This document shows positions 8,425 through 16,978 of a DNA stretch of 33,382 bases, piece by piece. The notes below the pieces were generated by a model. It did no database searches. It saw only the letters and a list, made by a program, of their open reading frames with translations, and had not been told where the DNA came from. The stretch is from positions 1 to 33,382 of the forward strand of contig NZ_FCNW02000055.1 of the NCBI RefSeq assembly GCF_001544475.1, written 5' to 3'. The DNA comes from Caballeronia humi (GTDB taxonomy: Bacteria > Pseudomonadota > Gammaproteobacteria > Burkholderiales > Burkholderiaceae). Position 1 is the stretch's first letter; each line of letters begins with the position of its first letter. A program made the position numbers and the translations under genes.

Positions 8425-9089
8425 GGTTGAGTCCTCCCGAGCGCCGCCGCGACGCGCTCCCAGCGCGTCGTGTTGGTCGCATCGATTTCGCCGGTTGCGG
8501 CCTGCGCGCGGCAGCCCCCGCGTTCGATCGCGGGATCGGTGCGCACGCTCCAGCCCGCGGCCTGCAATTCTTCGAGCAAATACGCTTCGACCACCGGCAG
8601 ATCGGCCGGATTCACCGTCAGATGCGGCGCGCCCAACAGCGCCGGTTCAGCCGCGATCACCTCACGCGCGACGCTGAGCAGCGCCGTCGGATCGAGTGCG
8701 ATGTGCTGCTGCACGACCTGCTGCGCGATATCGAGCGCAAGCGCCGTAAGCGATTCCGCGACCGCCGCGTCGGCTGCTTGCAGCGCGGTCTTGAACGCGT
8801 CGGCGAGATCGGCGAGACGCGCGGCTTCGGCCAGCGCCTGCTTGCGGCCGTCCTCGAAACCCTTCGCCAGGCCTTGTTCGTAGCCCGCCTGATAGCCCAT
8901 CGCCTGGCCCGCGACGTGGCCCTGCGCGAGCCCTTGCGTGTGCGCTTCGTCCTTCACGCGGCGCAGGTGCTTTTCGAGCGCGGCCTGCTCGGCGGCGCTG
9001 TGATCGACCGTCACGGGGTCGAACGACGCCATCTCCCAGCGCTGATACGCCGACAGCGTCGGTTTTTGCGCACGCGCGGTATCAGACAT
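8418..9089 (-). CDS. fliH: Flagellar assembly protein FliH
   Basis: FliH, 223 aa, is the peripheral-stalk-like regulator of FliI that anchors the ATPase to the C ring through FliN. A variable N-terminus is followed by the Gly/Ala heptad region typical of FliH (GLAQGHVAGQAMGYQAGYEQ), whose GxxxG repeats form a helix. The C-terminal FliH/YscL domain carries LALDIAQQVVQQHIALDPTA and ends in a Cys-containing ERGGCRAQAATGEIDAT. The ribosome site GAGGACG precedes the ATG, and the start overlaps the end of fliG by 8 bp. Confidence 0.95.
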   Translation of the reverse strand: MSDTARAQKPTLSAYQRWEMASFDPVTVDHSAAEQAALEKHLRRVKDEAHTQGLAQGHVAGQAMGYQAGYEQGLAKGFEDGRKQALAEAARLADLADAFKTALQAADAAVAESLTALALDIAQQVVQQHIALDPTALLSVAREVIAAEPALLGAPHLTVNPADLPVVEAYLLEELQAAGWSVRTDPAIERGGCRAQAATGEIDATNTTRWERVAAALGRTQPW

Positions 9090-10077
9090 ATGCGTCCTCG
9101 GCCTTGCCGCCTAACTGGATCTGCCCGTTTTCGGCGAGATTGCGCACGATCTGGAGGATCTTGCGCTGCTGCTGCTCGACTTCCGACACCCGCACCGGAC
9201 CGCGCGAATCGAGATCTTCCGACAGCAGTTCGGCGGCGCGCTGCGACATGTTGGACAGGAATTTCTGACGCAGACCCGGCTGCGCGCCCTTCAGCGACAC
9301 GATCAGCGTCTCCGATTCCACTTCCTTCAGCAGCAACTGGATCGCGCGGTCTTCCAGATCGAGCAGGTTTTCGAACACGAACATCTGGTCGATGATCTTC
9401 TGCGCGAGCTCCGCGTCGTAATCCTTCACGTTCGACAGCACCGATTCCTCGTGGTTGCTCGACATGAAGTTGAGGATTTCCGCCGCCGTCCGGATGCCGC
9501 CCATCGGCGCGCGCTTCAGGTTGTCGCTGCCGGAGAGGAGCGTCGTCAGCACGTCGTCGAGTTCGCGCAGCGCCGCCGGCTGGATGCCGTCGAGCGTCGC
9601 GATGCGCAGGAGCACGTCGTTACGCAGCCGCTCGGTCAGAAGCGCGACGATTTCCGACGCCTGATCGCGGTCGAGGTGGACGAGGATCGTCGCGATGATC
9701 TGCGGATGCTCGTTCTTGATCAGTTCCGCGACGGCACCCGAATCCATCCACTTCAGTCCTTCGATACCGCTCGTATCGCTGCCCTGCAGGATGCGGTCGA
9801 TCAGCGCGCCGGCCTTGTTCTCGCCGAGCGCCTTCGTCAGCACGGAGCGGATGTACTCGCTCGAATCGAGCGAGAGCGCCGTGTGCTGCTCGGCCTGGTG
9901 CACGAATTCGGTCATCACGTTGTCGAGCTGCTCGCGCGTCACGTTCTTGAGCGCCGCCATGGTCGCGCCGATCTTCTGCACTTCGCGCGGGGCAAGGTAC
10001 TTGAAGACTTCGGCGGCTTCTTCCTCGCCGATCGACATCAGGAGGAGAGCGGATTTGGTCAGGCCTTCAGCGTTCAT
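9082..10077 (-). CDS. fliG: Flagellar motor switch protein FliG
   Basis: FliG, 331 aa, is the C-ring protein that transmits torque from the stator to the MS ring. The N-terminal FliF-binding domain begins LTKSALLLMSIGEEEAAEVF. The middle domain holds the EHPQ motif (NEHPQIIATILVHLDRDQAS, near residue 125) that binds FliM. The C-terminal armadillo domain includes QMFVFENLLDLEDRAIQLLL, with the charged residues that contact MotA. Length matches the family. The start lies inside the last 11 bp of fliF and has no strong ribosome site of its own, so it is probably translationally coupled. Confidence 0.98.
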   Translation of the reverse strand: MNAEGLTKSALLLMSIGEEEAAEVFKYLAPREVQKIGATMAALKNVTREQLDNVMTEFVHQAEQHTALSLDSSEYIRSVLTKALGENKAGALIDRILQGSDTSGIEGLKWMDSGAVAELIKNEHPQIIATILVHLDRDQASEIVALLTERLRNDVLLRIATLDGIQPAALRELDDVLTTLLSGSDNLKRAPMGGIRTAAEILNFMSSNHEESVLSNVKDYDAELAQKIIDQMFVFENLLDLEDRAIQLLLKEVESETLIVSLKGAQPGLRQKFLSNMSQRAAELLSEDLDSRGPVRVSEVEQQQRKILQIVRNLAENGQIQLGGKAEDAYV

Positions 10078-11842
10078 CGGACACCCAGTTTTTTACGACC
10101 GTGGCAACGATTCTCGGGTCCTGGCGCGCGACCATGCGTGCGTAGTCGAGGTTGCGGTCGAATTTTGCCTTGCTGCTTTCGTGGCCGAGGAGACTCACCT
10201 CGGCGTCCTTGTCTTCGTCTTCCTTCTTCGCGTCCGGCAGCGACGGGCCGTCGAGCAGCGAGAGTTCGTCCTGCGGCGTGAGCGCGGCGGGCGGTTCCGG
10301 CGGCGGGAACGCGCGGCGCATCGCCGGCTTCACCATGCTGAAGTAGAGGAACAGTCCCACCACGCCGATGCCCAGGTATTTCGCGAGCTGGATGCCGCGC
10401 GCGATCATGTCGGGCGTGCGCCACCACGGCACGTCGGGCGTGACGTTCTGGTCGGTCGTGAACGTGCTGTTGACGACGTTCACCGAGTCGCCGCGCTTTT
10501 CGTCGTAGCCCATCGCGTCCTTCACGAGCTGCTGAACTTGCGCGAGCTTGTCTGCGGCGAGCGGCGTCATCGTGACGTTGCCCTTCGCGTCGACCTGACG
10601 CTGGTAGTTCACCACCACCGCCACCGACAGGCGCTTGATGCCGCCCGTCGCCTGCTCGAAGTGGCGCACGGTGCGGTCGACTTCGAAATTCGTCGTGGTG
10701 TCCTTGCGCTGGTTGACCGGCGTCGTCTTGACGGGGGCGCCCGTCGTGGGATCAGTCGCCGGCGCGGTGATTGGCGCGGAGGCCGGTTGCGGCGGCTGGT
10801 TCGACAGCGCGCCCGGCACGCCTGAGGCGCCGCCGCCCGAGCTTTCGTTCGATTCGCTCGACTGCTGGCTGCGGATCGCCGTGCTTTGCGGGTTCGCGTT
10901 CGGGCCGTAGCTCTCAGCGGTCTGCTCGAGCTTCGAGAAATCGACGTCTGCGCTGACTTGCGAGTGCGCATTGCCCGCGCCGAAGAGCGGCGACAGGATC
11001 GCGTCGATGCGCTTTTGCGTGTTGTGCTCGATCTGCTGCACGTATTTGAGTTGCGAGGCGTCCAGGCCGCTCGCGGCGCTGCTCTGCGTGAGCAGGTTGC
11101 CGTCCTGATCGACGATGTTGACGTTTTTTACCGGCATGTCCGGTACGCCGGCCGCCACCATGTGCGTGATCGCCACCACCTGGCCTTCGTCGAGCACGCG
11201 TCCCGGGTACAAATTGATCATCACCGACGCCGTCGGCAGTTCCTTTTCGCGTACGAACACGGTCGGCTTCGGAATCGCGAGATGCACGCGCGCCGTTTTC
11301 ACCGATGAAATCGAGCCGATTGTTTTTTCGAGTTCGCCTTCCAGCGCGCGCTGGTAGTTGACTTGTTCCGCGAACTGGCTGATGCCGAACTTCTGGTTGT
11401 CCATCAGTTCGAAGCCGACCGAGCCGTTCTTCGGCAGGCCCTGGCTCGCGAGCCGCAAACGCGTTTCGTGGACCTGCTCGGCCGGCACCAGGATCGCACC
11501 GCCCGAATCGGCGATCTTGTAAGGGATGTTCCCTTGCTGAAGCGCGGCCACGATGGCGCCACCGTCGCGATCGGACAGGTTGGAGAAGAGCACGCGGTAA
11601 TCGGGCTGGCGCGACCACATCACGAGGCCGGCGATGACCATCGCGAGAATCGCGACCGCGACGATCAGCGGCATGCGCGGGTTCGAGCGGATCTGCGACA
11701 GCATCGGTACGCGCTGGGCGAAGCCGCCGAAGTCCGCACCGCCGCCGAGGCTGCCGGACACGGTACCGACGGAGCCGGGCTGCGCGCCGGCCAGGCCCAT
11801 TCTGGCGTCTGGCGTAATCAGGGAATTGTTGGGCGTTTCCAT
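10067..11842 (-). CDS. fliF: Flagellar MS-ring protein FliF
   Basis: FliF, 591 aa from the ATG at 11842, forms the MS ring in the inner membrane and is the base on which the motor is built. The first helix is at about residues 58-77 (LIVAVAILAMVIAGLVMWSR). The YscJ-like ring-building domain follows, with KFGISQFAEQVNYQRALEGE and ARVHLAIPKPTVFVREKELP. After the S-collar region comes a second helix near 480-500, and the tail LDYARMVARQDPRIVATVVK binds FliG. The frame is open to a GTG at 11902, but that would add a basic tail. GGAGAG sits ten bases before the ATG, which is preferred. First gene of the minus-strand operon, 276 bp from divergent fliE. Confidence 0.96.
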   Translation of the reverse strand: METPNNSLITPDARMGLAGAQPGSVGTVSGSLGGGADFGGFAQRVPMLSQIRSNPRMPLIVAVAILAMVIAGLVMWSRQPDYRVLFSNLSDRDGGAIVAALQQGNIPYKIADSGGAILVPAEQVHETRLRLASQGLPKNGSVGFELMDNQKFGISQFAEQVNYQRALEGELEKTIGSISSVKTARVHLAIPKPTVFVREKELPTASVMINLYPGRVLDEGQVVAITHMVAAGVPDMPVKNVNIVDQDGNLLTQSSAASGLDASQLKYVQQIEHNTQKRIDAILSPLFGAGNAHSQVSADVDFSKLEQTAESYGPNANPQSTAIRSQQSSESNESSGGGASGVPGALSNQPPQPASAPITAPATDPTTGAPVKTTPVNQRKDTTTNFEVDRTVRHFEQATGGIKRLSVAVVVNYQRQVDAKGNVTMTPLAADKLAQVQQLVKDAMGYDEKRGDSVNVVNSTFTTDQNVTPDVPWWRTPDMIARGIQLAKYLGIGVVGLFLYFSMVKPAMRRAFPPPEPPAALTPQDELSLLDGPSLPDAKKEDEDKDAEVSLLGHESSKAKFDRNLDYARMVARQDPRIVATVVKNWVSDER

Positions 11843-12118
11843 TGCGTCGAAGCTCTCCGAATCTGGGGAGTCCGCCGTTCGCCGCCGTCTTTCAGGCGCC
11901 ACGGAAGACTTTTCACGAATGAATTATCCGCAGAAGGAAGAGAGTCGATTGGGTGAACAGAGCCGGGTTTTACCCGTTCTTTGACGGCTTTGAGAAATGG
12001 CCCGCTGATATTCTTTTTCGTAATCGGTCACACCGCATCGATGCACCGCCCGGTCTCTGCGGGCCTGTTACATCGCTCGATCCACCTGAACCGGTTTCCC
12101 TGGTCTTTCGGAGCAAAT

Positions 12119-12487
12119 ATGAATTCTTCCATCAACCCGCTGGGTTCCGCGCTCTCCGCACTTCAATCGATGGCCTCGCAGGCCGCCGGCGGCGCCGGTT
12201 CGGCCGTCGCGTCGGGTCATGTGCAAGGCTCGTCGGCGGGCTCGTCCTCGGGCGCCGTCAGCGCGGGCAGTTTCGCCGACGCGCTCAAATCCTCGATCGA
12301 CAAGATCAGCGACAACCAGAACAAGGCGCTTGGCGAAGCTCACGCGTTTGAGGTCGGCGCGCCGAACGTGTCGCTGAACGACGTGATGGTCGACATGCAG
12401 AAGGCCAACGTCGGCCTGCAATTCGGGCTTCAGGTGCGCAACAAGCTCGTCAGCGCCTACAACGACATCATGCAGATTTCCGTCTGA
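12119..12487 (+). CDS. fliE: Flagellar hook-basal body protein FliE
   Basis: FliE, 122 aa, is the small rod adaptor that joins the MS ring and export gate to the rod. A Ser/Gly/Ala-rich N-terminal half is followed by the conserved helical region SFADALKSSIDKISDNQNKA and the C-terminal signature LQFGLQVRNKLVSAYNDIMQ. The ATG is preceded by GGAG with a five-base spacer; the frame extends upstream but lacks a comparable site. It is transcribed away from fliF, as in many beta-proteobacteria. The 276-bp intergenic region must hold both promoters, but I cannot assign either with confidence. A hairpin terminator follows the gene. Confidence 0.95.
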   Translation: MNSSINPLGSALSALQSMASQAAGGAGSAVASGHVQGSSAGSSSGAVSAGSFADALKSSIDKISDNQNKALGEAHAFEVGAPNVSLNDVMVDMQKANVGLQFGLQVRNKLVSAYNDIMQISV

Positions 12488-12521
12488 CGATTCGTCACGC
12501 TGTCCCCGTTCGTTCTGGCCC

Positions 12522-12546
12522 CGCGGCGTCGCGCCGCGCCGGTTTT
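12522..12546 (+). terminator. Hairpin terminator after fliE
   Basis: A perfect 7-bp GC stem (CGCGGCG-tcg-CGCCGCG, 12522-12538) is followed by CC, GG and four T residues. It lies 35 bp after the fliE stop and just before the fliS promoter, as expected for a factor-independent terminator. The short T-run makes it moderate rather than strong. Confidence 0.6.
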
Positions 12547-12557
12547 CCCTTGTGCCC

Positions 12558-12584
12558 TAAAGCTTTTGCGCGGTTTTCCGATAA
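12558..12584 (+). promoter_or_regulatory. Sigma-28 (FliA) promoter for fliST
   Basis: TAAA at 12558-12561, a spacer of exactly 15 bases, then TCCGATAA at 12577-12584. The enteric sigma-28 consensus is TAAA-N15-GCCGATAA, so only one of the twelve fixed bases differs. It lies downstream of the fliE terminator and about 175 bp upstream of fliS, a late gene normally under FliA control. The long leader between promoter and fliS has no other obvious feature. Confidence 0.75.
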
Positions 12585-12760
12585 CCCCGATAACAGCTCG
12601 CCAGCAGCAACGCGCCGATGAGACGCGATGCGGGCGGCGAGCGGCATCGATCGACTCGGGAAACGTCCGGGCTGGCACGGCGGAAGGCACGTCCGTTCGT
12701 GCCCTCAGCCGCCTGACGACGCGAATCGGCCCGACCAGGCACGTATAAGGAGAACCACAG

Positions 12761-13237
12761 ATGTATTCCCCAGGACACGCTGGAGCCAGCGCCTACGCAC
12801 GCGTCGGCGTTCAGACAGGAGTGACGGGAGCGAGCCCGCACCGGCTGGTCGTCATGCTCTATCAGGGCGCGCGGCAGGCGATCGCGCAGGCGCGAATGCA
12901 TCTTCAGCAGGGCAACATCGTCGAGCGGGGCGCCGCGATCGGCAAGGCGATGAGCATTATCGAAAGCGGGTTGCAGCAGGCGCTGAACAAGCAGGCGGGC
13001 GGCGAGATCGCGGAGCGGCTCGACGCGCTCTACACATATATGACGCGGCGGCTGCTCGAAGCCAACGCGCGGCAGGACGAGCAGATGCTGGTGGAGGTCG
13101 ATGGACTTCTCGCCACGCTGGAGGAAGCATGGATAGCAATTGGACCGGAAGTAGCGCAAGCGGCTTCGGCGCATCTTTCGGATGCGTCGGGCAGTGGGTC
13201 TGCGCATGCGGCGGCGCGTGCGGCAATGAATGTCTGA
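12761..13237 (+). CDS. fliS: Flagellin export chaperone FliS
   Basis: FliS, 158 aa, binds the C-terminus of flagellin in the cytoplasm, prevents early polymerisation and hands flagellin to FlhA. The opening MYSPGHAGASAYARVGVQTG and the segment ASPHRLVVMLYQGARQAIAQ are family hallmarks. The helical body continues with GNIVERGAAIGKAMSIIESG and LYTYMTRRLLEANARQDEQM. A disordered Ala/Ser/Gly tail makes it somewhat longer than enteric FliS. AAGGAG precedes the ATG. It is the first gene after the sigma-28 promoter, and fliT begins 8 bp after its stop. Confidence 0.96.
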   Translation: MYSPGHAGASAYARVGVQTGVTGASPHRLVVMLYQGARQAIAQARMHLQQGNIVERGAAIGKAMSIIESGLQQALNKQAGGEIAERLDALYTYMTRRLLEANARQDEQMLVEVDGLLATLEEAWIAIGPEVAQAASAHLSDASGSGSAHAAARAAMNV

Positions 13238-13245
13238 TAACAAGA

Positions 13246-13575
13246 ATGAAGACAAGTCAGGAATATTTCGACCACTACGAGGCTATCGCGGCCCTGTCCG
13301 GCAAGATGCTCGCCGCGGCAAGGAGCGGAGAGTGGGGCGAACTGAAGGTGATGCAGTCGGCGTATCGCGAACTGGTTGACGGACTGAAGGAAGTGGACGG
13401 CGGCTCCGAGCTCGACAACGACGACAAGGCGCGCAAGCTCGACCTCGTGCGCCGCATTCTCGCCGACGACGCCGCGATCCGCGATCTGACGTCGCCCTCG
13501 CTCGCGCGGCTCTCGGCGCTATTCACGGCGAACCGGCCGGCGCGCGCGCTCAAGAAGATGATGGGACTGCGCTAA
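13246..13575 (+). CDS. fliT: FliT-like flagellar chaperone
   Basis: A 109-aa, mainly helical protein in the fliT position just after fliS. FliT is the export chaperone of the filament cap FliD, and in enterics also an anti-FlhDC factor. The sequence has YFDHYEAIAALSGKMLAAAR, a GEWGEL segment and REL-type heptads, then a basic end (RALKKMMGLR). FliT is poorly conserved, so the assignment rests on size, helical make-up and the fliS-fliT order. The ATG at 13246 has only a weak upstream purine stretch (AACAAGA), which suggests coupling to fliS. The frame is open further upstream, but that part overlaps fliS. Confidence 0.85.
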   Translation: MKTSQEYFDHYEAIAALSGKMLAAARSGEWGELKVMQSAYRELVDGLKEVDGGSELDNDDKARKLDLVRRILADDAAIRDLTSPSLARLSALFTANRPARALKKMMGLR

Positions 13576-13634
13576 AGGCGTGGCGAAGGCGGGCGGCTTC
13601 CGGTTTGCCGCCGCTGTAAACAAGGGACACGGGC

Positions 13635-14957
13635 ATGACGGCACTGGACACCGCGATCGCAACGCTTCTCGCCAGCCGGGCGGAGTTGCTGATGTCCGCG
13701 ATCCGCGCGCCCGGCAGCGCCACCGCCGGCCAGACGACGACCCAGGCCGGCACGTCGCGCCTTTCCATCGATATCCAGCCGGGCGCCTCGGACACGCGGG
13801 ACGGGGCGTCGGCGACAGCCAACGCATCCGCGCAGACGGCGCTCAGCAAGATCGCGCGCACGCTCGACGCGATTTCGCGCTTTGGCGGCGGCGCGACGCC
13901 CCCGCTGACCGGCGACGCGCCGCTCTGGCCCACCTCGCCGCGTCCCGCGAGCGCGTTTGCGAATCTCTCGGGCGGACTGTTCGACCACGCTTTTTCGTCG
14001 ATCGCGTCGGCGGCTGCGGCGCGTGCTCTCAGTCAGCCGGCGCCACCGTTGCCGGCGTCGGTGCTGGCTTCTGCGCTGGCTAAAACCGTCGGCGAAAGTG
14101 GTCTTTTCTATGAATCCCATCTTGTCGAGTGGCTCGGGGGGCAGCGTCCGGCGGCATCGCTCGCGGGCGAACCGCAGGCGCGCATCGATTTGAGCGCGAT
14201 GCCGCTCCCTCTCGATATTCCCGAGCAGCCCGAGGCGGCTTCCTCTCCCGCGGTTTGGCTTGATGAGACGGGGTCTGCGTCAGTGCGCGCCGCGGGCGAT
14301 TCTCACGACATGCCCGATCTGCACCCGGCGACCCGAACTTTCACGCCGCCGAGTAACCCGCAGCAGGCGGCGGCGCTCGCGGAATCGGTGCGGGACGCGC
14401 CTGCCTCGGCGTTATCTTCCGCCGCCTCCGCGACACCGGCTGTCACCGCCGCGCCCGCGCCGCAGGAATCTGCGACGCAGGCGGCGCTGCTGGCAGGCGT
14501 CCATCCATCGACGATTCCGCTCGTTCGCCAGCAGCTCGATCTACTCGCGACCGGCCAGTTTCGCTGGTCCGGCGAGGCGTGGCCCGGCGCGCGGCTCGAA
14601 TGGGAGATCGCGCCGCAGGAACGTGACGCGCGCACGCCCGACACCGCTCACGACGCCGATCGTCCGTGGCGCACGCGCGTGACGCTTTCGCTGCCGACGC
14701 TCGGTACCGTCGATGCCGATCTCGTCCTGAGCGGCGACAAGCTCGTCGCGCGGATCAACGCGAGCGAGCACGGCGCGGCGCGTCTCGCCGCCGATCGCGA
14801 GGGCTTCCGGCAACAGCTTGCGGCGGCGGGCATCGGGCTCGCGGGGATGTCGATACGGGCGGTCGGCGGATCGGCGGATATCGATGCCGATATACGCGCT
14901 GCGTCGAAGCCGGTGCCGTCGCCGCTGGCGCATTTGTTTCGCGGGGAGGGCGCATGA
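13635..14957 (+). CDS. Second FliK-like hook-length control domain protein
   Basis: A 440-aa protein with a long Ala/Ser/Pro/Thr-rich, probably disordered body (about 1-290) and a C-terminal domain resembling the FliK hook-length domain. That domain has FRWSGEAWPGARLEWEIAPQ, TRVTLSLPTLGTVDADLVLS and REGFRQQLAAAGIGLAGMSI, the pattern of a beta-rich core followed by a helix and a short strand. It differs from the operon-encoded FliK and lacks the LNPKDLGPL motif seen there. It follows fliT by 59 bp and overlaps the next gene, a FlhB C-domain protein, by 4 bp (ATGA). Since FliK acts on the FlhB C-domain, the pairing suggests a dedicated partner set. The function is unproven. Confidence 0.82.
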   Translation: MTALDTAIATLLASRAELLMSAIRAPGSATAGQTTTQAGTSRLSIDIQPGASDTRDGASATANASAQTALSKIARTLDAISRFGGGATPPLTGDAPLWPTSPRPASAFANLSGGLFDHAFSSIASAAAARALSQPAPPLPASVLASALAKTVGESGLFYESHLVEWLGGQRPAASLAGEPQARIDLSAMPLPLDIPEQPEAASSPAVWLDETGSASVRAAGDSHDMPDLHPATRTFTPPSNPQQAAALAESVRDAPASALSSAASATPAVTAAPAPQESATQAALLAGVHPSTIPLVRQQLDLLATGQFRWSGEAWPGARLEWEIAPQERDARTPDTAHDADRPWRTRVTLSLPTLGTVDADLVLSGDKLVARINASEHGAARLAADREGFRQQLAAAGIGLAGMSIRAVGGSADIDADIRAASKPVPSPLAHLFRGEGA

Positions 14958-15271
14958 GCGCGGACGTGCGCAAGCAGGCGACCGCGCTCGCCTACGACGA
15001 CCAGAACCGCGACGCCGCGCCGCGCGTCGTGGCGAAGGGATACGGGATCGTTGCGGAAATGATCGTGCAGCGCGCGCAGGAAGCTGGGCTGTACGTGCAC
15101 GAATCGCCGGAAATGGTGTCGCTTCTGATGCAGGTCGATCTGGACGCGCGCATCCCGCCCGCGCTTTATCAGGCGGTGGCGGAGATGCTGGCCTGGTTGT
15201 ATCGGCTGGAGAATGGGGAGGATTCGGCTCCTGCACCGGCTATGCCGAAGTTGCCGAATCCGGTGCGGTAA
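14954..15271 (+). CDS. Free-standing FlhB/EscU C-terminal domain protein
   Basis: A 105-aa soluble protein equivalent to the part of FlhB after its self-cleavage site. ATALAYDDQNRDAAPRVVAK, GYGIVAEMIVQRAQEAGLYV and IPPALYQAVAEMLAWLYRL align by eye with the FlhB C-domain. The cleavage motif NPTH and all transmembrane helices are absent; the protein begins just past where that motif would be. Such FlhX/FhlB-type proteins occur in other flagellated bacteria, and in Helicobacter pylori (HP1575) one can stand in for the FlhB C-domain. A strong ribosome site (GGGGAGGG) precedes the ATG, which overlaps the stop of the FliK-like gene. The Pro/Ala tail is disordered. Confidence 0.9.
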   Translation: MSADVRKQATALAYDDQNRDAAPRVVAKGYGIVAEMIVQRAQEAGLYVHESPEMVSLLMQVDLDARIPPALYQAVAEMLAWLYRLENGEDSAPAPAMPKLPNPVR

Positions 15272-15280
15272 GGACCGCGA

Positions 15281-16978
15281 CTAAACCGCAAACGCCCGTC
15301 TCACCACTCCCGCGTGATCAAACCTCGCGGGCAGCGTCCCATAAACCCGCCCCGTCTCACCGCGCGCATCTCCCAGACGCGTCTCGATAAACGCATCCGC
15401 AACCTCCTCCGGCGCATGCTTCGCAAGCAGCACCGCCTGCGCGGTCAGCACCAACTGCTGCGCGATCCGCCGCGCCGATGCCTCCCTCGTCGCCGGATCG
15501 CCCTTCAGCGTCTGCAAGAGCGCATCGAGCGCCGGTCCCAGCGCCGGATGCTCGCGCGCCGTCTCCTGCCACGACGCGAAAAGCGCATGCGCCGCATCCG
15601 TCTCGCGCTCGAACGCACGCAGCACGTCGAGACACATCACGTTCCCCGAGCCTTCCCAGATCGAATTGACCGGTGCTTCCCGATAGAACCGCCCCATCGG
15701 CCCGGTCTCCACATAGCCGTTGCCGCCCCAGACCTCCATCGCTTCGCCGGTGAATTCGAGCGCCCGCTTGCAAACCCAGAACTTCGCGGCCGGCGTCACG
15801 AGCCGCCGCCACGCGCGCTCTTCCGGCGCGCCATCGGCGGCGGCGCTGGTTTCGAACGCGCCCGCGAGACGCATGAACAGCACCGTCGCCGCCTCCGATT
15901 CGAGCGCCAGATCCGCGAGCACGTTGCGCATCAGCGGCTGGTCGACGAGTTTCGCGCCGAACACGCTCCGGTGCCGCGCGTGGTGGATCGCCTGCACGAG
16001 CGCCGCGCGCATCAGCGCGGCGCTGCCGATCACGCAGTCGAGCCGCGTGTAGTTCGCCATTTCGATGATCGTCGGCACGCCGCGCCCTTCGTCGCCGATC
16101 ATCACGCCGTACGCGTCGAGGAATTCGACTTCGCTGCTCGCATTCGACCGGTTACCGAGCTTCTCCTTCAGACGCTGCACCTGGACGGCGTTCTTGCGGC
16201 CGTCCGGGGTGAAGCGCGGGACGTAGAAGCATGAGATCGCGTCGCTTTCGCACGCGCGCGCGAGCACCAGATGCGCGTCGCATTGCGGCGCCGAGAAAAA
16301 CCACTTGTGCCCGATCAATCGATACGCGGTGCCCCGTCCCGGCGTGTCTATCGGATAAGCGCGCGTCTGGTTGCTGCGCACGTCCGAGCCGCCTTGCTTC
16401 TCCGTCATGCCCATGCCGACCATCATCGAGCGCTTGCCCGCGCTGAGCGGAATGTCGCGCGGATCGTGCTCGCGGGAGAGCAGCGCGTGGCGCAACGTGG
16501 CGTAGAGCGCCGGTTCCTTTTGCAGCACTGGAATGCTGGCGAACGTCATCGTGATCGGACACAGCGAGCCGGATTCGAGCTGTCCGTGGAGAAAATAGCC
16601 GGCACAGCGCGCGGGCATCGCGCCCGGCCGGGGCGTTTCGAACGGCAGCGCGTGCAGCCCTTCGCGTCTCAACAGTGCGAGCAACTCGTGCCAGGCCGTA
16701 TGGAACTCGATCGCGTCGATGCGCTCGCCGCGCGGGCTGTGCGTGCTCAGTTCCGGCTCGTGGCGATTGGCGAGATCGGCGAGGGCGAGCACGTCGGGCT
16801 GCGTGAGCGCGCGACCATCGCGTTCAAGCGCCTCCGCGTGCCAGCCCGCGCCCTCGCGCTCGATCGCGGCCGTTAGCGCGGGATCGGCGGCGAGCATGTC
16901 GTAACTGGCGAGTGGCGGCGTCTGGTTGACGACCTCGTGGGTCTCGCCGAAGCGCTGCGGTCGTGAAGGCGTGGTCAT
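15281..16978 (-). CDS. aidB: AidB-type acyl-CoA dehydrogenase family protein
   Basis: A 565-aa flavoprotein of the AidB branch of acyl-CoA dehydrogenases. E. coli AidB belongs to the adaptive response to alkylating agents, binds FAD and DNA, and has weak isovaleryl-CoA dehydrogenase activity. Family signatures seen: the opening THEVVNQTPPLASYDMLAAD, the FAD-binding MGMTEKQGGSDVRSNQTRAY, HKWFFSAPQCDAHLVLA, and the C-terminal EVWGGNGYVETGPMGRFYRE with NSIWEGSGNVMCLDVLRAFE. The ATG at 16978 has GGAG eight bases upstream and gives the family's length; the open frame upstream adds nothing conserved. It converges on the FlhB-C gene with only 9 bp between the stops. No ada or alkB gene is nearby. 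Confidence 0.92.
   Translation of the reverse strand: MTTPSRPQRFGETHEVVNQTPPLASYDMLAADPALTAAIEREGAGWHAEALERDGRALTQPDVLALADLANRHEPELSTHSPRGERIDAIEFHTAWHELLALLRREGLHALPFETPRPGAMPARCAGYFLHGQLESGSLCPITMTFASIPVLQKEPALYATLRHALLSREHDPRDIPLSAGKRSMMVGMGMTEKQGGSDVRSNQTRAYPIDTPGRGTAYRLIGHKWFFSAPQCDAHLVLARACESDAISCFYVPRFTPDGRKNAVQVQRLKEKLGNRSNASSEVEFLDAYGVMIGDEGRGVPTIIEMANYTRLDCVIGSAALMRAALVQAIHHARHRSVFGAKLVDQPLMRNVLADLALESEAATVLFMRLAGAFETSAAADGAPEERAWRRLVTPAAKFWVCKRALEFTGEAMEVWGGNGYVETGPMGRFYREAPVNSIWEGSGNVMCLDVLRAFERETDAAHALFASWQETAREHPALGPALDALLQTLKGDPATREASARRIAQQLVLTAQAVLLAKHAPEEVADAFIETRLGDARGETGRVYGTLPARFDHAGVVRRAFAV

Noticed and set aside
11843..11902. Extended fliF start at a GTG (20 more residues)
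   Set aside because: The extra residues are basic and unlike FliF starts; the ATG at 11842 has a GGAGAG site.
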